In this document: in pieces, positions 10,986 to 23,356 of the stretch
Layout of the letters: every line of letters begins with the position of its first letter
Numbering within the stretch: the stretch's first letter is position 1
Assembly (NCBI GenBank): GCA_951799445.1
Contig: OX637288.1
Coordinates: forward strand, 49,677,288-49,741,287
Length of the DNA: 64,000 nt
Direction of reading: 5' to 3'
Source: Pseudisothecium myosuroides
Lineage: Eukaryota; Streptophyta; Bryopsida; Hypnales; Lembophyllaceae
The notes under the pieces: model-generated
What the model was told of the DNA's origin: nothing
What the model saw: only the letters and a program-made list of their open reading frames with translations
Databases searched by the model: none
Position numbers and translations under genes: made by a program

Positions 10986-11560
10986 CGGCGACGTCGGCGA
11001 CGCCGAAGACTCGGGAGACGACGCCAGCTTACCCGTGTCGATCGATGGTCTCCCTTCCCAATGTCGTCCAATGCCTCACGCCGTCAATTACTGCCTCCTC
11101 CACCGAAACACATCCCAATTCCCACCCGGGCAGAACACATCTCGATCGAACCCGGCCCGCCCCGCCCCGCCCCGCCCCTAACCCTAACCCCTGCGCGCGT
11201 CTCCCTGCCCACAATTCCGAATCCCGATGTCGCCAGGCCACTGCCGCTGCCTCACGCCACCTCCCACCACATCCTCCGCCGCACGCCAACGCTCCGAAAG
11301 GCCCACATGAAGCAAGCAGACGTACCCGACCAGCGCCCAGCGACCCCTTCCAATTAATTAATCAAGCCGCGAGGCGCAATTCCAATCCAAAACGCATCCC
11401 GAAAAGGCTACCCCGAGAGGAGCAGCGCCAGAGCGAGGTGCGAGGAGCGATGGCTATGGCCAGCAAGCGCGGGCGAGGAGGGCGAGGAGCAGGAAACAGA
11501 CCGATGCATGGGATGCGCACTCATCAGCTGCATCGACGTTCTCCTGACGACAGTCTCTTT
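10986..11560 (-). promoter_or_regulatory. GC-rich upstream region of the RanBPM gene with telomere-like box
   Basis: Upstream of the start codon lies a GC-rich stretch. A run of CCCGC units (11151-11178) abuts TAACCCTAACCCC (11179-11191), that is GGGTTAGGGTTA on the coding strand. This resembles plant telo-boxes (AAACCCTAA) found in promoters of housekeeping genes. No clear TATA box is seen. Open frames in this part have no recognisable protein and are attributed to GC bias. Confidence 0.45.
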
Positions 11561-12190
11561 CTGTGAGTCTGCGAGTGTGTGTGTCTCTCTCTCTCCTTGG
11601 CTTTGGCCCCTGAAAGCACGCTGCCAGAGGATGGATGAACTTCTGCATTCGTTCCGTGGGCTGGAAGCGTCCATCCGTCCGGATGATAATGCCTGTCCCG
11701 CAGGGAACGCAGTTGGGAACGAACGAGGAGTTCGGACTTCGGACAGGACGAAGGAAAGAAACGGAAGGCTGCAGGAAACGAGACGCCGTGGGAGCCAAGG
11801 CCGCTTCCTCGAACGCTGGGTCACCCCTGGGGTGGCCACTGGACATGAAAAGCTTGAATTCGTTCCATTGGGGATCAAGGCAAAACAGCCCATCACGGTC
11901 AAATTTGGAGTTTGTCTTCATGCCAGCGCTGAAATATATTTTTTTTTAAAAACTTCCCCACACAAAGACAAGTGAGCAATTGAAATTATATTTTTTTGAC
12001 AATATATGAATTAGCTATGAATTTTGGAAGGCTCAGCCCCAAAAGAGTCTCTAGACTACTCCATAACCAACAAAAACTGTATCCATCGTGCTCTCCTCAC
12101 TCACCTAAGGCAAGCACAATATTTTATAATGTGGAAGCTAGGTCTTTAACTCCTAAATCCCCAAAGTCCCCTCGAGAGACACTTGGGATT
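11561..12190. other. Intergenic, nothing recognised
   Basis: A GC-richer tail with overlapping open frames on both strands runs to about 11.95 kb, with a CT microsatellite near 11580-11598. From about 11.95 kb the DNA becomes AT-rich. No recognisable gene or RNA is seen. Confidence 0.4.
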
Positions 12191-12194
12191 TGGG

Positions 12195-13255
12195 GGAGGC
12201 TTGTATGACCTGAAGTTTTGACCTGATTTTTTGAAACTTTTTTTGAAGATAGGAAATGACATTAGCTTTCTAAAAATGTAATCCTTTTTTTAATCGGCGC
12301 CCGGGAGTAAAAGTTATGCCACCCGAATTCAAAAAAGCAGTTCGCTGGGCTGAAGAAAAGAAACTTTAAAAAATTGTTTTTTTTTCAATTTTTTTCTTAA
12401 AGATCATGTTTTTGTCTATGTTTGAAGCTTTGATTCATTCTATTTGGACTCAGAATGAGAAAGTTATGGACAAAGTTGTTTTCCGGGCAATCTAAGGATG
12501 TTCTTGAAAAAAACTCTTTGTCCAACTTTGAATGCTAATATCTTCCAATCCGTACGGTCAAACTTCAAGAAAGTTTTACTACATGATCTGAGACAAGTGA
12601 GGTACAAGATTCTATGGTTAGATTCTAAAAAAAAATTGTTTTTGGGAGTGATTGCAACAGAAATGGCAGTTTTCAGTGCTTTTTGAGCCAGAAAATGCCT
12701 TGGAGATTCAGGGGTTATAAAGTCACTTTCGACAATGATGTATAGTACCCTGCAACTCTCAATTGTCCACCCTATTCTTCCATTGAAAAGAGTTTTGTAT
12801 AATATACTTTATTTCAGTTCCATCTAAGAGCTATCAACAATTTTGTTTTTCCTTCTATCTTGTACCTATTTTGACTTAACAATTTTTTAAATAATAAAAA
12901 TTATAAGATTTACCAAAAAGAATTCCCAAAATCTCAACTCAATTCTTTAGTATAAAAAAATTTATATTAAAAATCCTAAGTACAAAAATTTTAAGTTAAG
13001 AAGATTCAAAGCCTTATAATCTAGTCAAACTAGGGACAAAAAGTTCATGTTCTTCACATTAAACGTTTGCATATTATAATTGATATGGTTTCTAAAAAAA
13101 GTTCCAAACATTCTGATACTAGTCTAGTTTAGAATCCTAAGGTTGGATATGCAAAAGAAACAACTGTTTGAAAATTTTGTTGTTTGCATTGAATATGGCA
13201 GTTTTGAGTGTTTTTTGATAAAAAAACTGGCCATGGGACTTCTTGGATTAAGGAT
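12195..13255 (+). mobile_element. Diverged copy related to the TTAA-bounded family
   Basis: The order of segments matches the element at 62.6-63.5 kb: TTTTGAAACTTTTTTTGAAG, then TCGGCGCCCGGGA, GAGAAAGTTATGGAC, and near the end GGCAGTTTTGAGTG followed by a run of A. Part of the 3' module appears twice (around 12.53-12.72 kb and 13.03-13.24 kb), suggesting internal duplication or two nested copies. Clean TTAA termini are not visible at either end. Confidence 0.5.
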
Positions 13256-14828
13256 CCTCATATCCACTTAGTACAAGGCCACTAAAAAAAGTTTGACTTG
13301 TAAATGTCTTCCTTGAGTAAAAGAGTTTGCATTGTAAACGTCTACCATACATGAAGGTCTGATTCAACACCGGAGTGCCAAAATTGAGTGTCCACATCAG
13401 ATTCTCAAGGGTCCATGTCACCTCAGACCATTCACATGATGACACATGTCACTTTTTTTTAAAAAGTGACTTAATTTCTGCCAAATCTGACTTTCGCGTA
13501 GGGTACATGAAAACTGCATTGAAACTGTTGAACTGGACACACAGTCAATTACATGTGCAAGAAAATCGTACAAATGAACTGGTGACTGATAATCAGCGAA
13601 ATAAAACTCTCTTATAGCTACCAGAACCACAACAATATGATGCGAATTAAATTTCCGCAAAAGACAGCCTCAACCAGACATTTGGAGCCATCAGAAATTG
13701 CAGTTGAACTTCTCATCAGATTGCAGAGCTTTGATCACTTTCTTTATGTGGTAGTTTCCAGTGGCTGGAGATGCTGCATCTCCGCCTGGTCAGCTTGCTT
13801 CCGACCCTTCTATGTTGACTGACTGCAAATCGTCAACCACCCAAAACATGCATGGGTTTCTACGGACCAGCAATGAGGCCCGCACCTAGGTTCAGTAGTT
13901 GGTGGATTTAGAATTTAGCTGTTCTACACAGTTTATCATTTTTGAGGTTGATAAAAGAAATCAACTGTACTCTGTAAATTATGAGCTTGACAGATTCACT
14001 ATGGTTTCATTTTTTTCACGAAGGTAGCTGATAAACCCTGTAAAAGACGCTATCACCATCCAAGGAATAGGCTACCTCACCAAGCTGGAGACTTGGACTC
14101 AGGTTCAAACACCTTGCAAAGAGAGCACAAAGAAAAATGTAAGCACAAGGAGATGGATTGGCTCTGGAGCAAAGGGGAGGAGGCATTCCATCAACACAAG
14201 CTACGTCGACAGTGAATGTTCCAGTGCATGGGAGGAAGGAGGAGGAAGGCCAACACTGGAAAATGGAGTCAGAGACAATCGCAAAGGTATCTACATGTTT
14301 TCAATATGATGTTATTCTACCTTTCAAGTGGACTGTCTGAAACAATCAGGACAACAGGGGCCGCTGACAATTCAAGCAAATTCCAGAGGACTAGGAAGCT
14401 TTCTGCCATTTTCTCAGAAAACTTTCGAATGACCAGAAGCATGCTACAAAGTTAGTTTCATGTTACCATTGAAAAACTAACGAGATGAAGGCAACGACTG
14501 CACAATGGACCATAAAAGTGCATTTCTGACCATATAATACCCATACAGGGAACTAATTGAAGTAACCTTTGCTTCTGCACGATGAAAACTTGTGAACAAA
14601 GCCCTTTGATCGACTCCTCAAAGGCCAACTAATGCTTTTAATAAAGTTCTTGTGCCAAGATGTTCGCATCTGAAACAAATACAAAGTTTGAGGCAGAGAT
14701 TGAGGCTTCAATAGTGGATCCTAACTCTACTTTGATATAAAGGACACTCACAGTCTTCAGTGGGCCACCCACCAAAAACAGTGACAGACCCTCTAAAATG
14801 GGAGCTTCGCAAGAGCCGTAGCTGAATC
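13256..14828. other. Downstream flank of ClpP6
   Basis: The segment holds a TIR-like motif, ACATGAAGGTCTGATTC, near 13350, related to the 18.04 kb MITE. The rest has mixed composition. Open frames are short and unrecognised. The part adjoining 14829 should hold the 3' untranslated region of the minus-strand ClpP6 gene. Confidence 0.35.
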
Positions 14829-16978
14829 TCAGAACTCTGTCTCTAGCAAACCATCAATTAATCCAAAATCCATTGCCTGCATTCATCAGAAAAGCACAAA
14901 TATTTCAGTTCTTTGAAGAAATTGCGAAAGAAATGCAATCCAAACATCCCAAATAGCAGGTGAAGCGCACACATTCTTCTGAAGGCAAAAGAGCTGTTTC
15001 AAGTCTGAATCGTAAGAGTTGAGATGAGATACCTCAGCTGCAGAGAAGAAATAATCTCGCTCTGTGAATTTTCGCACTCTTTCCAAAGGTTGATTGCAAA
15101 ATATGGAGTACATCTGGTCTATTTTCTGCACACATGTCGTTTCCAAGAACTACTTTTCAAATCTCCAGAATCAGTACTTACAAGGGTATGAGTCAAGAAT
15201 TGTCAAAGACATTGCAGTCTTGCTTCTATGGAGGTTGGGTTCCAAAACAAAGAGAATGTGTTTTGTGTCGTGTACAGGAAGGTAAAAAGTGGTCATCAAT
15301 TAAGCAGGTGTATTTAGAATGACACAAGGTAATTGGCTTACAGCATTCCTTACACTGAATTTTTAGGCCCACAACCGAGAGAATCGTAATGGAGTGAGGT
15401 TACTTACATCCCGAGAGGACATTACTTCATTCACTTGCCTTCTAACATCATCAGCAGTTCCCTTTCAAACAGTGCACGAAAATAGACGGGGTGAGTTCCC
15501 AGTAAAGATGACTCCCGAAATGACCAATGTTTGCAGAAACACTGTCCTGATCATGCAAGTAAACCATCCAATATACGGAGTACTAAGAAACCAGTTAGTT
15601 GATGGGATCCATGAGGAATGCAAATCAAACAGCCAGCACAGAGAATAAAGTAGCGATAAGGAATGCACAGGAAAAACAGCTCAACGTATGGTGTTTGTTG
15701 TTAGCAAGCATCGGGAAAATAAACTGATGAGAAGCATACCCCACAACCTCCTTGAGGTTGGTGAATCATGATACGAGCATTTGGCATAGCGAAGCGCTTG
15801 CCTTTCTTGCCACCCGCAAGGAGCAATGCACCCTGGCTGGCAGCTATGCCAAAGCCCACAGTGCTGACATCTGGCTTAATCTGAATCACAGCCACCAAAT
15901 GCACTCCTCAGGTTCAATCAATAATCTGTTGCAATTCTAAGTTCCATTTTGAAGAGTTTTCTTCACAAATGTTTGCACAAGTTACACTAAAACCTAGCAA
16001 ATAAGGTGTCTAAAGTGGAACTCTTTCACAAGCCTGGCAACTTCATTCCAGAACTGAGTGGCTTCTGATTGATTCTTGTGATCTGTCTTGCACTAAAAAA
16101 GGGCTCACACACCCTTACCTTAGATTCAACGTTACTAGAGCTAAATCTATTAAGACCTCAGTGGTTCAATCTTCTGCCCTCGGAGCTCAGGTCATGAAAC
16201 AGACCAGCTCAATAGTCACAACACGCACAGCAAACGAGATACTTACCCATTGCATGGCATCGTATATGGCCATAATTGAATAAGTACTTCCACCAGGGCA
16301 ATTGATATACATCTGCAAGTTGCAAGAAAAATCGCAACTCCGGTCAACACAAGCGCAACTCATTTGTCTAATAAGACGAGAAACATAAACCTGAGCACAG
16401 AGAATGACGAAAAATGCATTTTGCATAGAAAAAAGCAATTCTATCTCGCTCGACTTCCCAAGCAAAGTGCGCACAGACGTATGTATGTCCATAATTCCGA
16501 ACCTTAATTTCCTCCTCGTCATTAATAGCCGCTAGAGTCAACAGTTTCGAAATCACTGACTGCGCCACCTGTCGCGTCCAAATCCCACATAAAAGGCGCT
16601 CGTCAAATTTCAGTCATTTCATTGCACCTGCTCAGTCCAATCCCAAGAAACAAACTCACTCCCACACACCTCGGAATTCACAGGGGATCCGACGAAGATA
16701 ATTCGATTGCGGAGCATCAGCGTATTCAAGTCCACAGGTCCGGAAGGCGTGAGGACGGCGGGCATTAAGGGTGGAGAGCCCTTCTTTGCAGCCCTAATCG
16801 TATTCCCACTCGCCGCTCTCACGGCCACGCATGTCCTCAAACCCATAGCACCACCGGGGTTGACCTGGCCAGCAATCCGCTTCACAGCACATCTCATCGT
16901 CACCCTCGAGCCTTGCAAAGACCCCAATTGTGCATGCTGGGAATGCACAGCAAGCCCTAGCTGGGTCGCCATCGTCAT
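14829..16978 (-). CDS. CLPP6: Plastid ATP-dependent Clp protease proteolytic subunit ClpP6
   Basis: Seven exons with GT-AG borders and consistent phases: 16978-16670, 16568-16503, 16312-16247, 15880-15740, 15461-15408, 15125-15033, 14876-14829. They encode 258 residues, close to nuclear ClpP6. The first ~60 residues are rich in Ala, Arg, Ser and Gln with few acids and look like a plastid transit peptide. The ClpP core follows ([85 protein letters not shown]). The serine-protease triad is complete: Ser162 (AASQG), His187 (MIHQPQ) and Asp236 (TERD), with the family spacing of 25 and 49 residues. The [13 protein letters not shown] stretch and ETEF end assign it to ClpP6 rather than ClpP3, 4 or 5. 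It is one catalytic subunit of the stromal Clp core. An alternative start two codons downstream (MATQLG) is possible. Confidence 0.95.
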
Positions 16979-17671
16979 CTCCGCTGAAAACTGGAGAAGC
17001 CAACAAGCTCAAAGCCTCGCAGGTCCATACCAAATTATAAACAGAACACTCAGGATCTCTGAAGTTCTCACAGCGCTAGGTTTGAAGCCGCTCAATACAA
17101 GCATCTTTACCGATACGAATGAAAAAAACACGAAATAAAATTCTCAATCCTAAACAGAGAGTTTTAGAATCTCCCAGACACTTACAACGCTTACGTTTTG
17201 AAGCCGCTTCGTCCCGCGTTGATTGTCTCGATTACGTCTGTTAAGACCTGCAGAGGCAAACCATTCCACCGGAAACTATTAACCCTAAAAGTAGAAGCTA
17301 GGGCCGGACATGTTCTATGGGCTTCGATTTCCCAGTGATTGCAATGAAAGGCGAAGTCCAAACCCGAAATTTCAGTGGAGTAGCAACAACACTCCGTAAT
17401 GCTTTGCACACAAACGAGCACTATTGCTAACATAACGAAAAGAGACCTGATCATGGCTAAAAAGAAAGAAAGAACCCTGCGAGAGAATCGTTTACAACAG
17501 CTGAAACTTAAATCACAACTGCAGCAAGACAGGTAACACGTAGCATTCTACCAGCTTTCTAACGCTCCAGTTTAACCATTCAATACAGACGGAAGTCCAA
17601 GCTGACAGCAGGCATCGCAAAGCTTGCAACATCTTGGGACACCACGGGGATAATTGCAGCTGTCCGCTTAC

Positions 17672-17885
17672 CTTCTAACAAGTCAAGCAACCGATGCCTT
17701 CGCTCCTCTGGAATGGCTGCAATCTTCTTCCTACACCTCTTAAGGAAGTCAAGTTACCATAAAATCCACCAAAAAATACAGAATTCCGTCTTGTAATCTG
17801 CTACATTGAAGGGTATATCCAACATAAGGAAACTGTTTGAGATACTTGCGGGCTTCATTCCGCTGCTTCTCGTCTTCTGATCTGC
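17672..17885 (-). pseudogene. Two orphan exons of an unidentified gene
   Basis: On the minus strand a TTGCAG acceptor precedes an open stretch (17885 to about 17824) reading RSEDEKQRNEARKYLKQFPY. It is followed, after CTTCCTTAAG, by a 67-bp exon (17738-17672) reading KKIAAIPEERRHRLLDLLE, which ends at a textbook GTAAGC donor. The charged helical character and splice signals suggest real exons. I do not recognise the family and find no matching upstream or downstream exon before ClpP6 starts at 16978. It may be a truncated gene fragment, or an internal piece of a minus-strand gene whose other exons are too short to see. Confidence 0.35.
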
Positions 17886-18041
17886 CTGCAACCTTCACAT
17901 CCCCTCAGAGAGACGGCATTAGCTGCCCGAAGTGAAGAATGTGTATCTACAACCTTCACACACCCTCAGGCCAGGTAACGACGTCCAGTGGTACTGCACA
18001 AGATAACAAGCATTTTCATTGCCCAAAAGATTGGGTTACCC

Positions 18042-18216
18042 TACGTGAAGGTCAGATTCGGACATAAATTAAGTATTTTTTGGGATGTCAAGTGAAATTT
18101 TTGGAAGATTACAAGTGAATTTTTGGAATATCCTAGAATATACCACCTGTCAAACCCATCTACGTGCCAAAAGTAAAGTTTTCCGGCACTCAGGTGCCGG
18201 ATCAGACCTTCACGTA
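18042..18216. mobile_element. MITE, 175 bp, TIR TACGTGAAGGTC
   Basis: The left end TACGTGAAGGTCAGATTCGG is mirrored by the inverted right end (TACGTGAAGGTCTGATCCGG read inward). A related end occurs near 13350. There is no coding capacity. A clear target duplication is not visible. Confidence 0.6.
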
Positions 18217-18229
18217 CGGTATGTCCACT

Positions 18230-18649
18230 AAGGTAGTCTGCTCTAGAAGCGACCATTTAAAGGCTGGTCTACCTTTATCATGGTTTTTTGTAGACAAAAA
18301 GATTTTTAGCTCATTTTTGAGAGGAAAAAAAAAGATGTGGAATGTTACACAATTAGTTTCATATTTTTCAAAGCATTATTGAATTACTTATTGATTTTTT
18401 TAAAGATTTGTGTTGTAGGCACCCGTTTGTGATCATAGACCTCCCAAAATCCGTTCACTTGCAACTTGAAAAGAAATGCGAGGAAACTAAGGAGAATGAT
18501 TGGCTCTTGCAATAAATAATAAGTTACTTTTTGTTCAATCTATTGAATGGCTAAAGAGGTCGTTTTAAGGACCACCTCATATCCATTCCATTCTAAAGCT
18601 AATTATAGGGGCCGTTTGAAGAAGACGGTTGCTTTAGAGTAGACACCTT
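18230..18649. mobile_element. Non-autonomous TIR element, copy 1 (about 420 bp)
   Basis: It starts AAGGTAGTCTGCTCTAGAAG and ends with the imperfect inverse (AAGGTGTCTACTCTAAAGCA read inward). A second copy of the same length lies at 50542-50962 with the same internal order: GATTTGTG, GGCACC, ATTGGCTCTTGCAATAAATA, AAGGACCACCTCATATCCAT. No transposase is encoded. Confidence 0.7.
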
Positions 18650-21330
18650 AGAGCATTTACATGGGATAGACAATCACTTGAAGTCGACACCATGTCATCA
18701 CGCTCTCTTGCCAAAATTCAAGATGAAGTTATACTTGTAGTGAATAAGTTTGAAATCATGTTGGGAGGTGATCCAAAAATCTGTTTTGTAGATAAAATGG
18801 ATTTGTTCAAGAAGAAAGGAGTTGTGAAGGAGCTTTTCCTAGAATAAAAATGCAACTACAAAGGAGTTTTCACAAGTATAATTCTATTAGATGTTTGGTT
18901 CCTAATGTGAAGTCATGCATCAAACAGACAAAATCCATAATGATATGGCAATTTCCCTCCACACTAAAGGGGATGAAGTAGTGAACTAAGAATTTTGTTC
19001 ACTACCACTTGTCGTCTTGGTCTAAACTTGGTTTCAAAGAGACAACCAACCCCTCCACGTGAAGAATGTGTAGCAGTCACCACATAGCAACTAGTGAGGG
19101 AAAGGCGCATGGAATGAATCCTTATCTCTCAGCAACCGAGATCATCTTTCAATGCAGCAGTGATCAAGAACAATGGGTTTTTTAGACTGGCGGCAAGGAT
19201 TTTATTTAGTCGAGGTAGGAACGGGGCATAGTGACTAAATCTGTTTAAGATCAACAACATTTTATTTCAAAATCGATGGCATTATAGGGTTCAATCTTTT
19301 TGGTGTGCAAATCAACAGCTTATTTTTTTTAGTTGGGGGGCATTGAAGGGGCAGTGACGGGATGGTTGCCTCATCAAAATTTATAATACAAATTGGATAT
19401 TTCATCACAATGCCAAATTGATGAATTTCAATCATGGAAAATAGACTTTTGAGATTTGTTAAGCTCATTTAGTAATTGATGCAAACTTTTTATGACCTAA
19501 AATTTTGAAAAACTCACAATAATTTGAATTTTTTGGAATTTTTTGGAAAAATTATGATGCATATTAAACATAAGTCTTCATCAATGAAAAATAGCATATA
19601 CTTCAATAAACTTTATATGACAAAATTCCTTTGTAGCAAATTTCATGAAATTGATAGAATAATGTATACATATACAAAGATATAAGCAAAAATGTGCAAA
19701 ATTTCAAAAAAAGATTTAGACACAATATGGTTAAAGAGTGTGAATTTGAACTAAATTGTTCTCCATAAACTCTCACATAAACTATACCTATATGGCATGA
19801 TCTTCTTAGGCAAATAAAATAAGAAGCCCATTGTGGACTCTTTGGTAGTTGTGCAAATTTACACTTGGTATTGGATTCACATTTCTTTTTAACCAAGAAA
19901 ATGACAAATCTAAGAATATTTTACATGTACTTTGATCAATTCATTTTTGGAAGAAAAAAACATGTATTGTAGGTAGTCAAAGCAAAAGTATATAGCTTCC
20001 TATATATACTTTAGAGTAGGACTATTTTCCAATTGCCCCTTTGAATGCTAATGTGGCTTTCTGAATTCCCTAGTGGTTCAATAACAATCCAAAAGCATCA
20101 CTTGAGATTGTAAAATATTGACAAACCTTTTGCCATTCATAGAAGCACCAATCATTGATTGAAAATTCATAAAATGGTGACTTTTCAACCCCAATTCTAC
20201 ACTTAGATAATTTTTACTAAAATATGCATATCCAAAATTACTCCCAATCCTATTTTGGCCCCTTGCTACATCCTAATGATGTAAAAACTATATAGGATTT
20301 GCATTATGACAACTTTAGTGTGGAATCGGATAATTTTCACACAAAAGGTTCATTCATTATTCCACGATTTTGAGAGACACTTCTAGATTACCAATGCAAT
20401 TTTGTAAGGAGTTACATGAACCACATTAGGATCTCCAAAGACATCAATAGAAAGTTATAGATTTGTTTTGACCAATTCATTACCAAGAAATGAATTGACC
20501 AAAATACATATGAATTTTTTTCAAATTTTCCATTCTATTGCAGAAAAAACTTTTGAATCTAATCAATCTAAATTTGTGTGATGACCAAAGGTACCCAACG
20601 CTTTTTGGGAGTAATATTTCAATAAATAAAAATACACTGTTTTTAGAGAATATTAGGCAATGCACTCACCTATTTTCAATGGATGAAATCATTGATTTAC
20701 AATGTGTTCTAAAGATAATATCATTTTTTTTGGATGAATGTACATTCATATGGATGAAAAATTGAAGTTTCATCTACATTTTGCATATTTCATCAATTTA
20801 TATAATGTAAACAAACTGCTGATCACCCCAGCAAAGATTGCTTTTTACACTATCCAAAATAAATGAAAAAAAATCTTTGAATCTACTTTGCATAAGAATG
20901 GAAGAGAACAAAATTGGGTCCAACATTATAAACTAGAATTGGACTGATGTTCATATTGGGGCTCTCCACATTGGATTTGAGGAAACCATTTGGCTTTGAA
21001 GGGAATTCTTGGAGTGGGGTGCCAAGCAAGTGCAAAGGTTGCACCAATGTAAAGTGGCTTGTTTTTTGGATAGGGTAGGGCTGTAATGACCTAAAAAAGA
21101 CAAAGACATTGGACAGGCAAGTAGATGCACCACCTCTCCTTTAAAAAAGACTTATTATTACTTGAAGAAGTTTAACTCCGGCCTGAAAGATAGATGTGAA
21201 TGAAGTGTGAATCCTATCCTTGATGTCTTTGTTAGGAGGTAGACTATGTAAAGAAACACCATGTTCTTTTCTCCAATAAATTTTCAAGTCACCATGTAAT
21301 TAAAAGGTCCTTTGATCCCACCCTCCTTTA
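18650..21330. other. AT-rich intergenic DNA, no gene seen
   Basis: No open frame with recognisable protein and no RNA gene was found. Several short open frames on both strands are typical of AT-rich chance frames. Confidence 0.4.
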
Positions 21331-21354
21331 TAGTTGAGTGCATTATAGTGATAA

Positions 21355-21450
21355 GCATCCCACCTACATCTAGATTTGAACTCATGACTTCCACTTCACT
21401 AGTGCACCAAGACCAATTGAAGCCAATGAGCCTAGGCTACGGGGCCTTAT
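21355..21450 (-). repeat. tRNA-derived SINE-like remnant
   Basis: On the minus strand TGGCTTCAATTGG (21425-21413) resembles a tRNA gene A box, and GAGTTCAAATCT (21383-21372) resembles a B box, about 30 bases further on. The surrounding sequence does not fold into a full tRNA cloverleaf, so a Pol III promoter relic of a SINE is more likely than a working tRNA. Confidence 0.4.
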
Positions 21451-22210
21451 CACTAAGCTAGTAATTTTTAAAAGGACAAGTCTATAATCACTTTTTTAAC
21501 CTTCAAAATCCTTCTTTCTTTATGCTCCTAATTTGCAACTATGTATAAATGAAATTTGCTACATTTATTTTTTAGAAATGTAATCACATATCTTCTATAA
21601 GTCATAAAGAATTTGCTTTATTTTTTTGTAAAAGTTTGAAATTATTATGAATTTTTGAATGAAAAGTGAGAAAACATCATATAAAATACAAATATGCTTA
21701 AAAAATCTAAGAATTTCTCCATGTGTGTATGTAATAGTGTAGAATATCATTGTGCAAATCAATGTACCATGTCATTCTAAAATTAAAAAAATAGCATTCT
21801 ATGGATATAGGCCTAAAATTTGAAATTCAATAAAATATCTAATTTTAGGAATTTTTTCAAAATATCATATTAGAGCAAAAACTAGACTTGATAAGCTTCA
21901 TTTTAATAATTGATTTTAATTGATTTTTTAAAATTTATGGCTAAAATTTTTCTATTGATGTCAAGAGAAAGTAGTAAAAAATTGCCAATATACACTATAC
22001 AATGATCTATAGATTTTCCATTTTTTTATGTAGGAAATTCAATAAATATCACAAGCAAAGAATTTTCAACACCTTTTATTGAAATTGGGTTCAAAAGACT
22101 CCTCCCGGTTAAAGATTGAATGAAAATTTTTCTATCTGTGTGACTTCCTTGAAATCATCTAAAGGACACAAAACATCCTCTCAAGCATTCCAAGGAAAAC
22201 TTTGGAAGGG

Positions 22211-22650
22211 ATAATGAGGCCCCAAAGTAGCCAATTGTTGACTTTCAAGATTACTGTAGAATTGAAAAATGTACCTATTGGTCCAAAAATTGAATCATTT
22301 TTGGCAAAGTACCTTGGTTATTGAACTTGTCTTTTCAAGGACGATCCTGTAAGGATGCAAAGGTCAAAAAGTGATTAAAGGATGAGGCAAAAAAGTGGCC
22401 AAATACTGGCTTTCAAAATTATTGTAGAAATGAAGAATGCACCTTCTGGTCCAAAAATTGGATCATTTTTAGCAAAGTACTTTGGTTATAGTTCTCATCT
22501 TTTCAAGGATAGCCTTGTAAGGACACGGAAGTCAAAAAGTGATTGATGGATGACTTTCCAAATCATTGTAGATTTGAAAAATGCACCTTTTAGTCCAAAA
22601 ATCGAATCATTTTTGAGTGACTACTTTGATTGTAGGCTTTTCAAGTAAAC
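22211..22650 (+). repeat. Tandem repeat, about 165 bp, 2.7 copies
   Basis: Three successive units begin near 22211, 22379 and 22541. Each contains TTGTAGAAATGAAGAATGCACC-like sequence, then TGGTCCAAAAATTG, ATCATTTTT and TCAAAAAGTGATT. The last copy is partial. Parts of the same sequence, inverted, occur near 24340-24375 and 51400-51440. Confidence 0.75.
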
Positions 22651-23356
22651 TTTATGCCTACTAGCAAAAGGAAGAGTGAAAGATCCTCCATGCATGTTTG
22701 TATTTATATATCCGTGAGAGTTCATTAATCCATATTGGGCTTCATATAGTAAAGACTAATAGCCCAGAAAAATTGGTGACTTGTTCAAAGTTAGCTGGTG
22801 AAGAAAACCAGTTGCATTTTGAAAACAAAGGATGTAAAACTGGAAGAGAAATCAATTTGGTAGGGCTGGAAATCAACCAGAGCATAGAGAAAAACATTGC
22901 ATATTTTAACCGCTTCTTTTCTACACTTGGTGGATTTTAGTGTTATTTCACAAGAAATAGTAGCTAATACATAGATAGTATAGAGATACTTGGATGATGT
23001 GGAGGGAAGGCATTAGGCTTACCTAGGGTAGATCTTGGCCATGGCATGGTTGATATAACCGTTGGGGTTAAGGATTTGGGATTTAGGTCATCACTGGAAT
23101 AGATGCTATTGTTTTTTGGAAGAATGCCATTAATTTTGTCTCTTAATTTGTCAATCATGAATGTTACCTTACAAGGGCAACTAGAAAAATCCATTAAAAA
23201 AGGTAAAAACTTTGATTCCTAATCTCTTTTGATTTAATTTGTTCAAACTTTTCATTACCTTTATCAACTCCATCTTGGATGAGTTGAGAGGATCCTTGGT
23301 TTTCATATAATGAATTGATATGCTAGGTTCGATTCCTACCTAGGGTACAATATTAA

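Noticed and set aside
10425..11357. Plus-strand open frame of 310 codons antisense to RanBPM
   Set aside because: It is complementary to a clear SPRY-LisH-CTLH-CRA gene and is Arg, Pro and His-rich, as expected from GC-biased antisense.
11408..11975. Several overlapping frames of 104-164 codons on both strands
   Set aside because: All frames are open because of local GC content; none shows a domain or a supporting splice pattern.
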